This document shows, one piece after another, positions 42,660-52,485 of a stretch of 64,000 bases of DNA. The first letter of the stretch is position 1. Every line of letters begins with the position of its first letter. This stretch comes from an uncultured Shimia sp. (lineage in GTDB: Bacteria > Pseudomonadota > Alphaproteobacteria > Rhodobacterales > Rhodobacteraceae). The notes under the pieces were generated by a model. It did not search any database. It saw only the letters and a program-made list of their open reading frames with translations, and had not been told where the DNA came from. The stretch spans positions 142,531-206,530 of the forward strand of contig NZ_CANMJE010000009.1 in assembly GCF_947498095.1 (NCBI RefSeq). Reading direction: 5' to 3'. The translations under genes and the position numbers were made by a program.

Positions 42660-43253
42660 TCAGCCGGCCTTTTTCAGGTCTTGGGTCAACTGGTCGATGT
42701 TCCCTTTGCGGCGATCCAACATCGCGCCGATCTCTTCTTTTTCACTCAGTCGCAGGCTAATGCCCTCGATGATCATGTCGAAAAAGCGCGGCTTTCCAGA
42801 TTTGTCGGAGACCAGGAAATTCACATCAAAGGGTGACTGACCCTTGAGATAGGCAATTGTGCGAACCTCGTGAAAGCTTTTGACCTGGCGGGCATCTTTG
42901 ACTTCGATCCGCCCACCAACAAACTCTTCGAACCGCTTGCCGTACTTGCGCGCGATATAGCCCTGAAACGCCTTGGTGTAAGAATTGAGTTGCGACCCCG
43001 TGGCGCGGCGGGCGTCGGCGCCCAACGCGGACCTCGCGATGATCGGAACATCCGCGTATTTCACAAAGATTCTTTCGAAGTCTTTGATCATTGAATTCAG
43101 CGATTTTCCGCTCGCGATCACCTTATTGATGTCGCGCACCACATTGTCCACCAACGCTTTGGCTTGTGCATCATTCAACGCTGAGGCAGTGCCAGGGAGG
43201 GCAGCGCTGAGGGCAAAAGCCGAAACAAAACCAATAAAACCACGGCGTTTCAT
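42660..43253 (-). CDS. mlaC: MlaC-family phospholipid-binding protein
   Basis: A periplasmic protein of about 197 residues. It has an Arg-Arg signal (MKRRGFIGFVSAFALSAALPG) and the MlaC/Ttg2D fold: FERIFVKYADVPIIARSALG near residue 58, FKGYIARKYGKRF-like helix near 90 and VNFLVSDKSGKPRFFDMIIEGISL near 140. It shuttles phospholipids between the outer-membrane MlaA and the inner-membrane Mla ABC complex. It starts one base after the mlaA stop. Confidence 0.88.
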   Translation of the reverse strand: MKRRGFIGFVSAFALSAALPGTASALNDAQAKALVDNVVRDINKVIASGKSLNSMIKDFERIFVKYADVPIIARSALGADARRATGSQLNSYTKAFQGYIARKYGKRFEEFVGGRIEVKDARQVKSFHEVRTIAYLKGQSPFDVNFLVSDKSGKPRFFDMIIEGISLRLSEKEEIGAMLDRRKGNIDQLTQDLKKAG

Positions 43254-43254
43254 C

Positions 43255-44031
43255 TTAAAAATCCTCGTATGGGTCCGAATACGGGTCAGAGTAAGGATCA
43301 AGGTAAAGGTCCTCCCCCGTTATTCCAAGTTCGTAACGACGGTTTTGCAGGTAAATACTTCGTGCCTGCGCATAACTGTCGGCGCTGTCATACAAGACCG
43401 AATCAACCGTGGCATCGAACGTGTAACGGCTCCCCATGGCATCCAGTATATAGGCAACGCCACCAATATAAGTTTCAGGGCTTCGCAAAACCACAAAGAA
43501 CGGATCCAGGGCAAGATCGACAAAAATGCCGACGGTGTCTCGCGATGTCGAAGGCCCCCAGAATGGAAGTTCAACATAGGCGCCCTCTCCGGCGCCCCAG
43601 ACATGCAGGGTTTGTCCAAAATCAGCCCGCACACGCGGCATGTTGAGTTCTTCTGCCGGGTCTAGAAAACCGGCGAACCCGACAAAGGTGTTCAATAGAA
43701 ACCGCCCAGTGTTCTGGGCCGCATAGCCGAAATCACCTTGCAAAACATTGTTGATCACGTCGTTTGGCAGGCTGAGATGCGATGAAAAATTGCCGACCAC
43801 TTCACGAACACCACCCGACGTGGAGTTGCCGTAGCCTTGTGACAGGGGGTCAACAAGATACTTGTCCGCCGCCTTATTAAACGCGTGCGTCTGTCTGTTG
43901 TCTTCCTCGTAGGGATCATAAATTCCCCCCTCGGCTTGCAATGCCTCTTGCGAGGCGCAGCCGGACAGCACCAGCGCGCCTGCAACAAGGGTGACGGCTA
44001 GAAACAATGGCCGGAAGTTAAGATCGTACAA
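43255..44031 (-). CDS. mlaA: MlaA (VacJ) outer-membrane lipoprotein
   Basis: A lipoprotein with lipobox LVLSGCA. It has DPYEEDNRQTHAFNKAADKYLVDPL and GFLDPAEELNMPRVRADFGQTLHVWG, the MlaA signatures, and FVDLALDPFFVVLRSPETY. MlaA removes mislocalised phospholipid from the outer leaflet and hands it to MlaC. There is no good ATG start: the TTG at 44031 gives a signal peptide of about 24 residues; TTG codons at 44052 and 44007, or a GTG at 44172, are alternatives. The C-terminus carries an unusual DPYSDPYSDPYED repeat. Confidence 0.88.
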   Translation of the reverse strand: MYDLNFRPLFLAVTLVAGALVLSGCASQEALQAEGGIYDPYEEDNRQTHAFNKAADKYLVDPLSQGYGNSTSGGVREVVGNFSSHLSLPNDVINNVLQGDFGYAAQNTGRFLLNTFVGFAGFLDPAEELNMPRVRADFGQTLHVWGAGEGAYVELPFWGPSTSRDTVGIFVDLALDPFFVVLRSPETYIGGVAYILDAMGSRYTFDATVDSVLYDSADSYAQARSIYLQNRRYELGITGEDLYLDPYSDPYSDPYEDF

Positions 44032-44203
44032 AAACAGCAATAGAATTCTCAAGTTAATCTGCGTATCAAAGCGTGTAGACCAATTTTCAGATGAGCCCCA
44101 AGTCTTTGCAATCATATCCGCAACGCCTGTGGCAGATGTGAGACAAACCGCCATACTCAGGGCTAGCCCCACGTTTTAAGAACATTTTCCGGATAACACA
44201 ACG

Positions 44204-45938
44204 ATGGCTCCTACAGCTCCACATGATGGCATTTCAGAATTGATTGCTGCGCGCTAGCAAAGCAGAAAGCTGTATTGGGCCGTTGGTGTGTTCAGTTTTT
44301 TTGCCAATATGCTGATGCTGACCGGGCCTCTTTATATGCTTCAGGTATATGACCGAGTTCTGGGCAGCCGTTCTCTTGAAACACTTCTGGCGTTATCAGT
44401 CCTCATCATCTTTCTTTATGGGATCATGGGGCTTTTGGATTTTGCTCGAGGTCGCATCATGTCGCGCGGCGCGGCCCGGTTTCAGGACGCCCTTGAACGC
44501 CGCGTGTTTGTTGCTGTGGTTAAAAGCTCATCAACCAAGCCCACTAAGGCCGCTATGACTGGCCTAAAAGACTTGGGCGTCGTCCAAAAATTGATGTCCT
44601 CGCCGGTTCTGATGGCCGCCTTTGACCTGCCCTGGACGCCATTGTTCTTGTTTGGGATATCCATTTTCCACCCTGCCCTCGGCCTTTTGGCTATCGCAGG
44701 TGGGGCAATCCTCGTGGCTGCGACCTTGCTGAACCGGGTGTTCAGCAAACGTCCGCTTCAGGAGGCCGCGGTCCGATCTCACAAATCCGATCTCCTTGGA
44801 GAGCAAATTCGCACCGAGTCAGAAATAGTTCAGGCGATGGGAATGCGCAGTGCAGCCTTTGACCGCTGGCAGACATCGCGCATGTCAGCAATGACCAGCA
44901 CTGTACAGGCCAGCGACCTGAGCGGCGGTTTTACGGTCGCGACCAAGACCTTCCGGCTATTTTTGCAATCCGCGATGCTGGGTCTTGGCGCCTATCTGGT
45001 TCTTCAGAACGAGCTGACGCCCGAAGCGATGATTGCGGGGGCTATCCTGATGGGACGCGCCTTGGCTCCGATCGAACCGGCAATTGGTCAATGGGCACTT
45101 GTGCAACGGGCAAGTCACGGCTGGAAAAGTCTGGCAACGTTGCTGGATGACGTACCGCCCGAGGCTCCACGCACGCAATTGCCCGTCCCCAAAAGCGCCC
45201 CTCAAAACCGAACAGCTTTCCGTCATTGCCCCCGGAGATGCGCAGGCGACGTTGCGAAACGTGACCTTTCAAGTTGGACCGGGTCAGGCCGTGGGCATTA
45301 TCGGCTCATCCGGGTCAGGCAAATCCACGCTTGCGCGCGCGATCACCGGAGTTTGGCGCCCGGCAGGTGGGAAAATCAGGCTGGATGGCGCAACTCTGGA
45401 TCAATATGACCCCGATATTCTGGGAACATACATCGGCTATCTGCCACAGCGCGTGCAACTGTTTGACGGAACAATTTCGGAGAATATCGCCCGTTTGTCG
45501 CTGGAACCGGATTCGGACATGGTTGTTGAAGCTGCCAAAAAAGCCGCTGCCCACGATATGATTGTCAAACTGCCAGACGGCTACGATACCCGAGTCAGTG
45601 CAAACGGCGGGCGATTGTCGGGGGGACAGATTCAGCGGATCGGCCTTGCGCGCGCGATGTATTCGGACCCGATCATTCTCGTGCTGGACGAGCCGAACTC
45701 GAACCTCGACAATGAGGGATCCAACGCGCTGAATGCCGCCATTCGGGCAATGAAGGCCGAAGGGAAATCAGTATTGATCATGGCACATCGTCCAGCAGCA
45801 ATTCAGGAATGCGAAATACTCTTGGTGCTTGATGGCGGTGCCGTTCGCAAATTCGGACCGCGCGACGACGTCCTGCGGGAAATGGTCAAAACCCACGAGG
45901 ATATTCAAAAGGCCCAAGGCCCCGGAGGCGTGAAATGA
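44204..45938 (+). pseudogene. Type I secretion ABC transporter (PrtD/HlyB-like), broken
   Basis: The inferred gene encodes a type I secretion permease-ATPase. From the ATG at 44204 it reads 17 codons (MAPTAPHDGISELIAAR), then an in-frame TAG at 44255-44257, then continues with the family N-terminus QSRKLYWAVGVFSFF and MLTGPLYMLQVYDRVLGSRS. A one-base frameshift in the run around 45185-45215 separates the membrane half from the ATPase half, which has Walker A GSSGSGKST, the signature LSGGQIQRIGLARA and Walker B ILVLDEPNSNLD intact. Both lesions are internal to otherwise well-conserved sequence, so this is a decayed gene. The next pseudogene overlaps its stop. Confidence 0.9.
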
Positions 45939-47243
45939 CATTGCCTACAACGCCAAACTGGTCGGCTCGCACGCCCATGTTGATCGGAATTCTGGCTTTG
46001 CTCTTGCTTGTTGGCGGGTTTGGAACCTGGGCAACCGTCACCAATATCTCTGGCGCCATTATCGCCAGCGGTCGGATTGAGGTTGATAGCAATCGGCAGG
46101 TTGTGCAGCACCCGGACGGCGGCGTTGTCGCGTCCATTCTGGTCGACGAGGGTGACCGCGTTGAAGCCGGGCAAGTCCTCTTGCGACTTGATTCTACCCT
46201 GCTGGCCTCGAACCTGACGATTGTCGAAGGGCAGCTTTTCGAAATTCTGGCCAGACGTGTGCGCCTTGAAGCCGAAAGCGACGAGGCAGAAACAATTACC
46301 TTTGACGCCGAGCTGATGGAGATGCGAAAACCAATCAGGACATCGCCGACATCATGGCCGGTCAGGAACGCCTGTTCAGCACCCGCGCAGAATCTCTGCA
46401 ACGCAAAATCGAACAGCTTCACAAGCGACGCATCCAGATCGAGGATCAGATCCGCGGGATCGAAGCCCAGCAAAGATCGCTCAAGATCCAATTGGATCTG
46501 TTTGCCGACGAGCTGCGCGATCAACAGGAACTCTTGGACAAGGGTCTCGCACAGGCCAGCCGGGTTCTGGCCCTGCGCCGCCAATAGGCACAATTGCAGG
46601 GCCGCGCCGGGAAATTGGCTGCAGGCAAGGCCCAGTTCGAAGGACGCATCACCGAGATGGAGATCGAGGTTATCAAGCTCGAGACACGTCGGCGGGAAGA
46701 TGCAATCACCCGCCTTCGGGATCTTCAATACAATGAACTGGAACTGACCGAGCAGCGACGCGCCATGGCCGAGCGCCTATCGCGGCTCGACATCGTATCC
46801 CCAGTCTCGGGGATCGTTTACGGCCTACAGGTGTTTGCAGAGCGGTCCGTCCTTCGCGCCGCGGACCCTGTTCTGTTTATTGTACTCCAAGATCGGCCAC
46901 TGGTCATTGCGGCGCAGGTTCCGGTCATTCATGTCGATCAGGTCTATAGCGGGCAAACTGTGTCGCTGCGGTTTTCCTCGCTTGATCAGCGCAATACACC
47001 CGAACTGTTTGGCCAGGTGACCACCGTTTCCGCCGATGCCTTTCAGGATCAGCCACCAGTGCCGCATATTATCGGGCAGAAATCACCATGAACGAAGGGG
47101 AAATCGAAAAACTCCCTGAGGGTGTGATCCTGATTCCCGGAATGCCCGTAGAAACCTATCTGCGAACCAATGACCGCAGTCCTCTGGCATACTTGGTGAA
47201 ACCCTTTACCGACTATTTTGCCAAGGCCTTCCGCGAAGGCTGA
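45935..47243 (+). pseudogene. Type I secretion membrane fusion protein (HlyD-like), broken
   Basis: The gene starts [20 protein letters not shown], with one membrane anchor and the first half of a lipoyl-like domain ([20 protein letters not shown]). It shifts frame near 46325-46345, continues through the coiled coil ([20 protein letters not shown]), meets an in-frame TAG at 46585-46587, resumes [17 protein letters not shown]..., and shifts frame again near 47045-47065 before the family C-terminus EGVILIPGMPVETYLRT and KPFTDYFAKAFREG. Three lesions make it clearly non-functional. It overlapped the ABC gene by four bases in the intact state, so this was a classic T1SS pair. Confidence 0.9.
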
Positions 47244-47323
47244 AACCTGCGAGACTTTTGGCTTTTCTTATGGCGCCGCCATCTCTAGCGTCCCTGCGAA
47301 CAGAATGACTTGGAGTAACAACT

Positions 47324-47785
47324 ATGAGTGCAATCGAATCCAAACTGGCCGACTTGGGCGTTACCCTGAGCGACGCTCCAGCCCCTGCCGCGAATTATGT
47401 GCCTTTTGTTCAGGTCGGTGAGCTGCTGCATGTGTCCGGACAAATCTCGATGGACGCTAACGGCCTGATTACTGGCAAGCTTGGTGAAAACATGGACGTC
47501 GAAGCCGGTGCCAAGGCGGCCAAGACCTGCGCAATCAACCTTTTGAGCCAAGTAAAAGCCGCGTGTGGCGGTGATCTGGACCGGATGGTCCGCGTGATCA
47601 AACTCACGGGCTTTGTAAACTCGACCGGTGATTTCACCGATCAGCCCAAGGTCATCAACGGCGCATCGGATTTCCTGGTCGAGGCTTTGGGCGATGCCGG
47701 GCGCCACGCACGCTCAGCCGTCTCTGCCGCTTCGCTGCCTCTTGGCGTAGCTGTTGAGATCGAAGGCATCTTCCAAATCCGATAA
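47324..47785 (+). CDS. RidA-family protein (YjgF/YER057c/UK114)
   Basis: A 153-residue member of the RidA superfamily, in the longer YjgF-like subgroup. VPFVQVGELLHVSGQISMDANG near residue 26 and DRMVRVIKLTGFVNSTGDFTDQPKVINGASDFLVEALG near 86 (in sequence) are typical; the latter contains no canonical RidA Arg105 context that I can verify, so enamine/imine deaminase activity is not certain. It has a GGAGTAAC ribosome site. The stop is seven bases from the next ATG, so it is co-transcribed with the GDPD gene. Confidence 0.87.
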   Translation: MSAIESKLADLGVTLSDAPAPAANYVPFVQVGELLHVSGQISMDANGLITGKLGENMDVEAGAKAAKTCAINLLSQVKAACGGDLDRMVRVIKLTGFVNSTGDFTDQPKVINGASDFLVEALGDAGRHARSAVSAASLPLGVAVEIEGIFQIR

Positions 47786-47792
47786 CTTCAGA

Positions 47793-48554
47793 ATGCTGCA
47801 CCCAAGCTTTTTGTCGATACCATTGGCGCATCGTGGTTTTCACGATGTGACCGATGGAAGACCCGAAAACAGTCGCGCGGCCATCAGCGCGGCCATTGCC
47901 GCAGGTTACGGTATTGAGATCGACCTGCAATTGTCCTCGGACGGACAGGCGATGGTGTTCCATGACTATATTCTGGATCGCTTAACCCCGGAAAGCGGTC
48001 CGGTTCGGCAACGCAGCGCAAGTGATCTGGCCGCAATCCCCTTGTCAGGCGGCGATGAAGGCATCCCGACTCTGTCCGAAGTTCTGGCTCTGGTGGACGG
48101 TCAGGTTCCGCTATTGGTCGAGCTAAAGGATCAAGATGGCGCAATGGGCGACAACCTGGGGCCACTTGAAGCCGCTGCGGCTGCCGCGGTTACGGGATAT
48201 GAGGGGCCGGTGGCGCTGATGTCCTTCAACCCGCACTCCGTTGCACGATTGAAAGAGTTGGCGCCAAACGTGCCGCGAGGTCTCGTGACGGATGGCTACC
48301 TTGAGCAAAACTGGTCGCTGTTACGCTCCGAGCGGCGGGACGAGTTGCGCGAAATTCCCGATTTTGACCGGGTCGGAGCCTGCTTTATCAGCCACGGTGT
48401 CGCTGACCTGTCACGCCCGCGCGTGGCCGAGATCAAAGCAGGTGGTGCACCGGTTTTTTGTTGGACGGTGAAGTCGAAGCAACAAGAAGCCGAAGCCCGC
48501 ATGGTTGCCGACAACATAACGTTTGAAGGGTACACCGCCGAGATACCGGCTTGA
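47793..48554 (+). CDS. Glycerophosphodiester phosphodiesterase
   Basis: A GDPD-type TIM-barrel enzyme of 253 residues. AHRGFHDVTDGRPENSRAAISAAIAAG near residue 11 has the catalytic His and the metal-binding Glu, GIEIDLQLSSDGQAMVFHDYILDRLT holds the other ligands and second His. It hydrolyses glycerophosphodiesters from phospholipid turnover. No signal peptide is present, so it is cytosolic like UgpQ. It lies between RidA and the acetyltransferase in one rightward run. Confidence 0.92.
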   Translation: MLHPSFLSIPLAHRGFHDVTDGRPENSRAAISAAIAAGYGIEIDLQLSSDGQAMVFHDYILDRLTPESGPVRQRSASDLAAIPLSGGDEGIPTLSEVLALVDGQVPLLVELKDQDGAMGDNLGPLEAAAAAAVTGYEGPVALMSFNPHSVARLKELAPNVPRGLVTDGYLEQNWSLLRSERRDELREIPDFDRVGACFISHGVADLSRPRVAEIKAGGAPVFCWTVKSKQQEAEARMVADNITFEGYTAEIPA

Positions 48555-48602
48555 TCCCCACCTCATACGCACCAAATATGACAGGGCGAATGGGAGAACA
48601 CG

Positions 48603-49790
48603 ATGGACGGCGCCAGCATCGAGATTGAATTGCACCAAAGCCTGTCCTCGATAGGCGAGGCCACGTGGGACGCCTGCGCCTGCCCCGAGGCTGCTGCAGG
48701 GGATCGCCCCAACGATCCCTTTACCACCTATCGGTTTCTCAAGGCGATTGAAGACAGCGGGTCTGTTGGCCCCGGCACCGGTTGGCAACCGCAATACCTG
48801 AGCGCCCGGGTCTCTGGCGAGACAATTGCGGTCATGCCGCTTTATGCCAAGGGGCACTCTCAGGGCGAATACGTCTTTGATTACAGTTGGGCGCATGCCT
48901 ACGAACAGGCCGGCGGTCGCTATTACCCCAAGTTACAGGCGGCTGTTCCCTTTACCCCGGTCTCAGGCCGCCGCTTTCTGACACGTCCCGGCCATGAGGT
49001 GACAGGAATCAGCGCACTGGTCCAAGGGGCCGTGCAAGTGGCATCCGACAATCAATTGTCGTCCCTGCACCTGACATTCTGTGCCGAGGATGAGGCCGTA
49101 GCCGGGCAACAAATGGGGTTGATGCACCGCACTGGGCAGCAATTTCATTGGCTGAACGAGGATTACCCCAACTTCGATACATTCCTTGCCACGCTGTCGT
49201 CGCGCAAACGCAAGAATATCCGAAAGGAACGCGCCAAGGCACAAGCATTTGGTGGCGACATCGTGCTTTTGACAGGTGACGACATCCAGCCCGTGCATTG
49301 GGATTACATGTGGCGGTTTTATCAGGACACAGGCGCGCGGAAATGGGGCACGCCGTATCTGGAACGCGCATTCTTTGACCGTGCCCACGAAACGTTGCGC
49401 GATGACATCCTTTTGATCTTTGCCATGAGGGATGGGGTTCCCGTGGCCGGGGCGATGAACTTCATCGGGCGCGAGGCGCTTTATGGCCGATATTGGGGAT
49501 GCACCGAGGATCATCACTCATTGCATTTTGAACTGTGCTACTATCAGGCCATGGATTGGGCGATAGCCAATGACCTCAGGCGTGTCGAAGCTGGCGCACA
49601 GGGGGAGCACAAACTGGCGCGCGGCTATCTGCCTGTGACGACACATTCACTGCACTGGATCGCCGATCCGGGCTTTGCCAATGCGGTTGAACAATACTTG
49701 AATGCCGAACGCGATGCCGTGGCCGAAGAGATCGAAGTGCTGACGTCATACGGACCGTTTCGCAAGGATAACAGAGAGGATCACGAATGA
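48603..49790 (+). CDS. FemAB/GNAT-like acetyltransferase (DUF482 type)
   Basis: A 395-residue protein matching the family once called peptidogalycan biosynthesis protein (DUF482). [34 protein letters not shown] is near residue 98 and [18 protein letters not shown] near 199 (both in sequence), and the C-terminal GNAT-like part has [13 protein letters not shown] and [18 protein letters not shown]. The family is widespread in proteobacteria; the acceptor is not established. It overlaps phhB by four bases. Confidence 0.85.
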   Translation: MDGASIEIELHQSLSSIGEATWDACACPEAAAGDRPNDPFTTYRFLKAIEDSGSVGPGTGWQPQYLSARVSGETIAVMPLYAKGHSQGEYVFDYSWAHAYEQAGGRYYPKLQAAVPFTPVSGRRFLTRPGHEVTGISALVQGAVQVASDNQLSSLHLTFCAEDEAVAGQQMGLMHRTGQQFHWLNEDYPNFDTFLATLSSRKRKNIRKERAKAQAFGGDIVLLTGDDIQPVHWDYMWRFYQDTGARKWGTPYLERAFFDRAHETLRDDILLIFAMRDGVPVAGAMNFIGREALYGRYWGCTEDHHSLHFELCYYQAMDWAIANDLRRVEAGAQGEHKLARGYLPVTTHSLHWIADPGFANAVEQYLNAERDAVAEEIEVLTSYGPFRKDNREDHE

Positions 49791-50077
49791 GCGAAAAACT
49801 CAGCGCAGCGGCGCGGGACGCGGTTCTTGGCCCCTTGTTCGAAAATGGTTGGGAAATGGTCGAAGGACGCGACGCGATTCAAAAGACGTTCCGCTTTCCC
49901 AGTTTTATTGACGCCTTTGGCTGGATGACCCGCGCGGCCATTTGGGCCGAGAAATGGAACCATCATCCGGAATGGTCTAACGTCTACAATCGGGTCGACG
50001 TAGTTCTAACCACCCATGATGTCGATGGGCTGAGCGCCCTGGACGCGAAACTCGCGCGCAAACTCGACACGCTCTAG
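49787..50077 (+). CDS. phhB: 4a-hydroxytetrahydrobiopterin dehydratase
   Basis: A 96-residue pterin-4a-carbinolamine dehydratase. The active-site histidines are in [22 protein letters not shown] (near residue 61), followed by the conserved [13 protein letters not shown] end. It regenerates the pterin cofactor of aromatic amino acid hydroxylases; no such hydroxylase is in the window. The ATG overlaps the stop of the acetyltransferase. Confidence 0.93.
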   Translation: MSEKLSAAARDAVLGPLFENGWEMVEGRDAIQKTFRFPSFIDAFGWMTRAAIWAEKWNHHPEWSNVYNRVDVVLTTHDVDGLSALDAKLARKLDTL

Positions 50078-50092
50078 ATTGCAAAGAAAAAA

Positions 50093-50117
50093 GGACCGAA
50101 GTGGCTAACTCCGGTCC
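50093..50117 (-). terminator. Terminator of the peroxiredoxin gene
   Basis: On the minus strand GGACCG, AGT and their complements form a stem with a small mismatch, followed by TTTTTTC. It lies 27 bases after the stop of the minus-strand peroxiredoxin and also sits just past the convergent phhB. Confidence 0.85.
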
Positions 50118-50143
50118 CATTGCTTCCACGTTGACACGGCAAA

Positions 50144-50632
50144 TTACAGCGCGCCCAGCAGTGTTTCGCCCGCCGATAACTCACAAACGCCTCGTTCGAT
50201 TTCTTCCTGAAGCCAGGTCACAACGCCGTCTTCCACCACCGCTGCAAACCGGCGGGTGCGGTTTACAAATCCAACTGGTGCCGCCGAAAACTCCAACCCC
50301 ATTGCGGTACTCAACGTTCCATCAGGGTCGGTCAACATCGTGATGCCCGCCTCGCCTGCGCCAGTGGATTTGTCCCAGGCATCCATGACCCACGGGTCAT
50401 TCACCGACATACAGACAATCTCGTCCACGCCTTTTGCCTTTAGTGCTGCAACATTACGCATGAAGCTGGGCAAGTGCGCGCTGGAACACGTCGAGGTGAA
50501 GGCCCCCGGCAGCCCGAAGAGCGCAATCTTGCGCCCTTTTGTCAGATCAGCCACGTTAATAGGGGTAGGAACCCCGTCGCTCAGGTACATAAAAACGCCG
50601 TCGGGAAGCTTTTGACCCACATTAATTGTCAT
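50144..50632 (-). CDS. Peroxiredoxin (Prx5/AhpE-like)
   Basis: A 162-residue thiol peroxidase of the Prx5 class. The peroxidatic cysteine is in LPGAFTSTCSSAHLPSF near residue 50, and a second Cys lies in ERGVCELSAGE near the C-terminus, where it could form the atypical 2-Cys disulphide. VNDPWVMDAWDK and DPDGTLSTAMGLE are also typical. The start at 50632 (MTINVGQ) is favoured; an ATG nine bases upstream is possible. It diverges from the reductase at 50720. Confidence 0.92.
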   Translation of the reverse strand: MTINVGQKLPDGVFMYLSDGVPTPINVADLTKGRKIALFGLPGAFTSTCSSAHLPSFMRNVAALKAKGVDEIVCMSVNDPWVMDAWDKSTGAGEAGITMLTDPDGTLSTAMGLEFSAAPVGFVNRTRRFAAVVEDGVVTWLQEEIERGVCELSAGETLLGAL

Positions 50633-50719
50633 GTTAATCATCTCATTGATTGCACTATCCGGATTCGTCGATATAGGGTCCAGCGTTGAATGGGCAATGA
50701 CAAAAATCGGGAGGGTTCA

Positions 50720-51928
50720 ATGACCCACGTAGTTGTGATCGGTGCGGGACAGGCAGGATCGTCCCTCGTGGCAAAACTGCGCAATGGCGGCTTTGAAGGA
50801 CAGATTACGCTGATCGGAGACGAGCCGGTCCCGCCCTACCAGCGCCCTCCGCTTTCTAAGAAATACCTGCTTGGCGATATGGAGCTGGAACGCCTGTTTC
50901 TGCGACCCGAGAGTTTCTACGGCGACAACAACATTACCATGCGCCTGAACGAAAAAGTCACGGCCATTGATACCGATGCCAAGACGGTCACGGCGGGTGA
51001 CGAAACTCTGTCGTATGACGAGTTGGTTCTGACGACGGGCTCGGCCCCGCGATACCTCCCGGCCGCCATTGGCGGAACTCTCGAAGGCGTCTCAGTCGTG
51101 CGCGACCTCAAAGACGTCGACTCGATGGCGCCCAACTTCACCGAAGGCAAACGCGTTCTGATCGTTGGCGGAGGGTATATCGGCCTTGAGGCGGCGGCTG
51201 TCGCGGCCTCGCGCGGACTGAGTGTGACACTGGTCGAAATGGCCGACCGCATCCTGCAAAGGGTCGCAGCGCCCGAAACCAGCGACTACTTCCGCGATCT
51301 GCACCAATCGCACGACGTAAACATCATTGAAGGCGTCGGCCTCGATCACCTCATTGGCGAGGGCCATGTCACGGGTGCAAAACTGACCGATGGCACCAAG
51401 TTAGAGTTGGATTTCGTGATTGTCGGCGTCGGCATCATGCCCGGCACCAGTCTGGCCGAGGCCGCCGGGATCGAATTGGACAACGGCATCAAAACGGATG
51501 CTCATGGCCGCACCTCTGTCCCCAATGTCTGGGCCGCGGGCGATTGCGCGTCTTTCCCTTACAAAGGCGGACGTATCCGTCTGGAAAGCGTGCCCAATGC
51601 CATCGACCAGGCCGAATGCGTGGCAGAGAACATCATGGGTGCAGGCAAGGACTATGTCGCCAAGCCGTGGTTCTGGTCGGATCAGTATGACGTCAAACTG
51701 CAGATTGCAGGCCTCAACACTGGCTATGACACCGTGGTGACCCGCAATGGCGACGAAGGGTCTGTCTCGTTCTGGTACTATCAGGGTGACACGCTTTTGG
51801 CCGTGGACGCGATGAACGCACCGCGCGACTACATGATCGGCAAGCGCCTGATCGAAGGCGGCAAATCCCCCGCACCGGCCATGATCGCCGACCCGGACAC
51901 CGACATGAAAGCGCTGATGCGCCTGTGA
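50720..51928 (+). CDS. FAD-dependent NAD(P)H-ferredoxin/rubredoxin reductase
   Basis: A 402-residue flavoprotein of the ferredoxin/putidaredoxin reductase group. VVVIGAGQAGSSLVAKLR is the FAD Rossmann motif, VLIVGGGYIGLEAAAVAASRGLSVTLVEM near residue 148 the NAD motif, and VWAAGDCASFP near 273 the second FAD contact. The C-terminal FWSDQYDVKLQIAG is the electron-acceptor-side domain. Such enzymes feed electrons to P450s and dioxygenases through a ferredoxin. It overlaps rsmD by four bases (GTGA). The start at 50720 follows GGGAGGG. Confidence 0.9.
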   Translation: MTHVVVIGAGQAGSSLVAKLRNGGFEGQITLIGDEPVPPYQRPPLSKKYLLGDMELERLFLRPESFYGDNNITMRLNEKVTAIDTDAKTVTAGDETLSYDELVLTTGSAPRYLPAAIGGTLEGVSVVRDLKDVDSMAPNFTEGKRVLIVGGGYIGLEAAAVAASRGLSVTLVEMADRILQRVAAPETSDYFRDLHQSHDVNIIEGVGLDHLIGEGHVTGAKLTDGTKLELDFVIVGVGIMPGTSLAEAAGIELDNGIKTDAHGRTSVPNVWAAGDCASFPYKGGRIRLESVPNAIDQAECVAENIMGAGKDYVAKPWFWSDQYDVKLQIAGLNTGYDTVVTRNGDEGSVSFWYYQGDTLLAVDAMNAPRDYMIGKRLIEGGKSPAPAMIADPDTDMKALMRL

Positions 51929-52485
51929 GGATCATCGCCGGGCAATTTCGCGGCACGGCCCTTGCCAGCGTCGGCAAGGGTGACGCGGGCGCACATTTGC
52001 GCCCAACCACCGACCGCGTGCGCGAGAGCCTGTTCAACGTGCTGATGGGCGGGAAGTTCGGTGATCCGATCACCGACGCCATTGTGCTGGACCTGTTTGC
52101 TGGCACCGGCGCGCTGGGGCTCGAAGCCCTCTCGCGTGGTGCGACCCAAGTCACCTTTGTCGACGATGGCCGCAAAGCCACTAGCCTGATCCGCGAGAAC
52201 ATACGTCTCACGCGCAGCAAGGACGCGACTAAGATCATTTCCCGCGACGCAACCCGCCTGCCACCTTGCGAAGGTGAACCGGCGACCCTGATCTTCCTGG
52301 ACCCACCCTATGGCAAATCGCTGGGGCAAAAAGCTCTTGAAAGCGCGCGCCAGCAAGGCTGGATCGCACCCGAGGCCTTGATCGTCTGGGAAGAAAGCGC
52401 GCCGCAATTCGCACCCGAAGGCTTCACTCTGCTCGACACCCGCAAATATGGCGACACCCATGTGACCCTTCTGGAGTTTGCATGA
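51925..52485 (+). CDS. rsmD: 16S rRNA (guanine-966-N2)-methyltransferase
   Basis: A 186-residue SAM-dependent methyltransferase. RIIAGQFRGTALA is the RsmD N-terminus, LDLFAGTGALGLEALSRGA near residue 51 binds SAM, and the catalytic LIFLDPPYGKSL near 122 is the N6/N2 methyltransferase motif (DPPY). It methylates G966 of the small-subunit rRNA. The GTG start overlaps the stop of the reductase, and its own stop overlaps the next start. Confidence 0.93.
   Translation: MRIIAGQFRGTALASVGKGDAGAHLRPTTDRVRESLFNVLMGGKFGDPITDAIVLDLFAGTGALGLEALSRGATQVTFVDDGRKATSLIRENIRLTRSKDATKIISRDATRLPPCEGEPATLIFLDPPYGKSLGQKALESARQQGWIAPEALIVWEESAPQFAPEGFTLLDTRKYGDTHVTLLEFA

Noticed and set aside
44288..45409. Shorter intact ABC transporter starting at the GTG at 44288
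   Set aside because: The frame lacks the family N-terminus, which is present upstream of it behind an in-frame TAG, and it loses the ATPase domain by frameshift, so it is not a functional gene.
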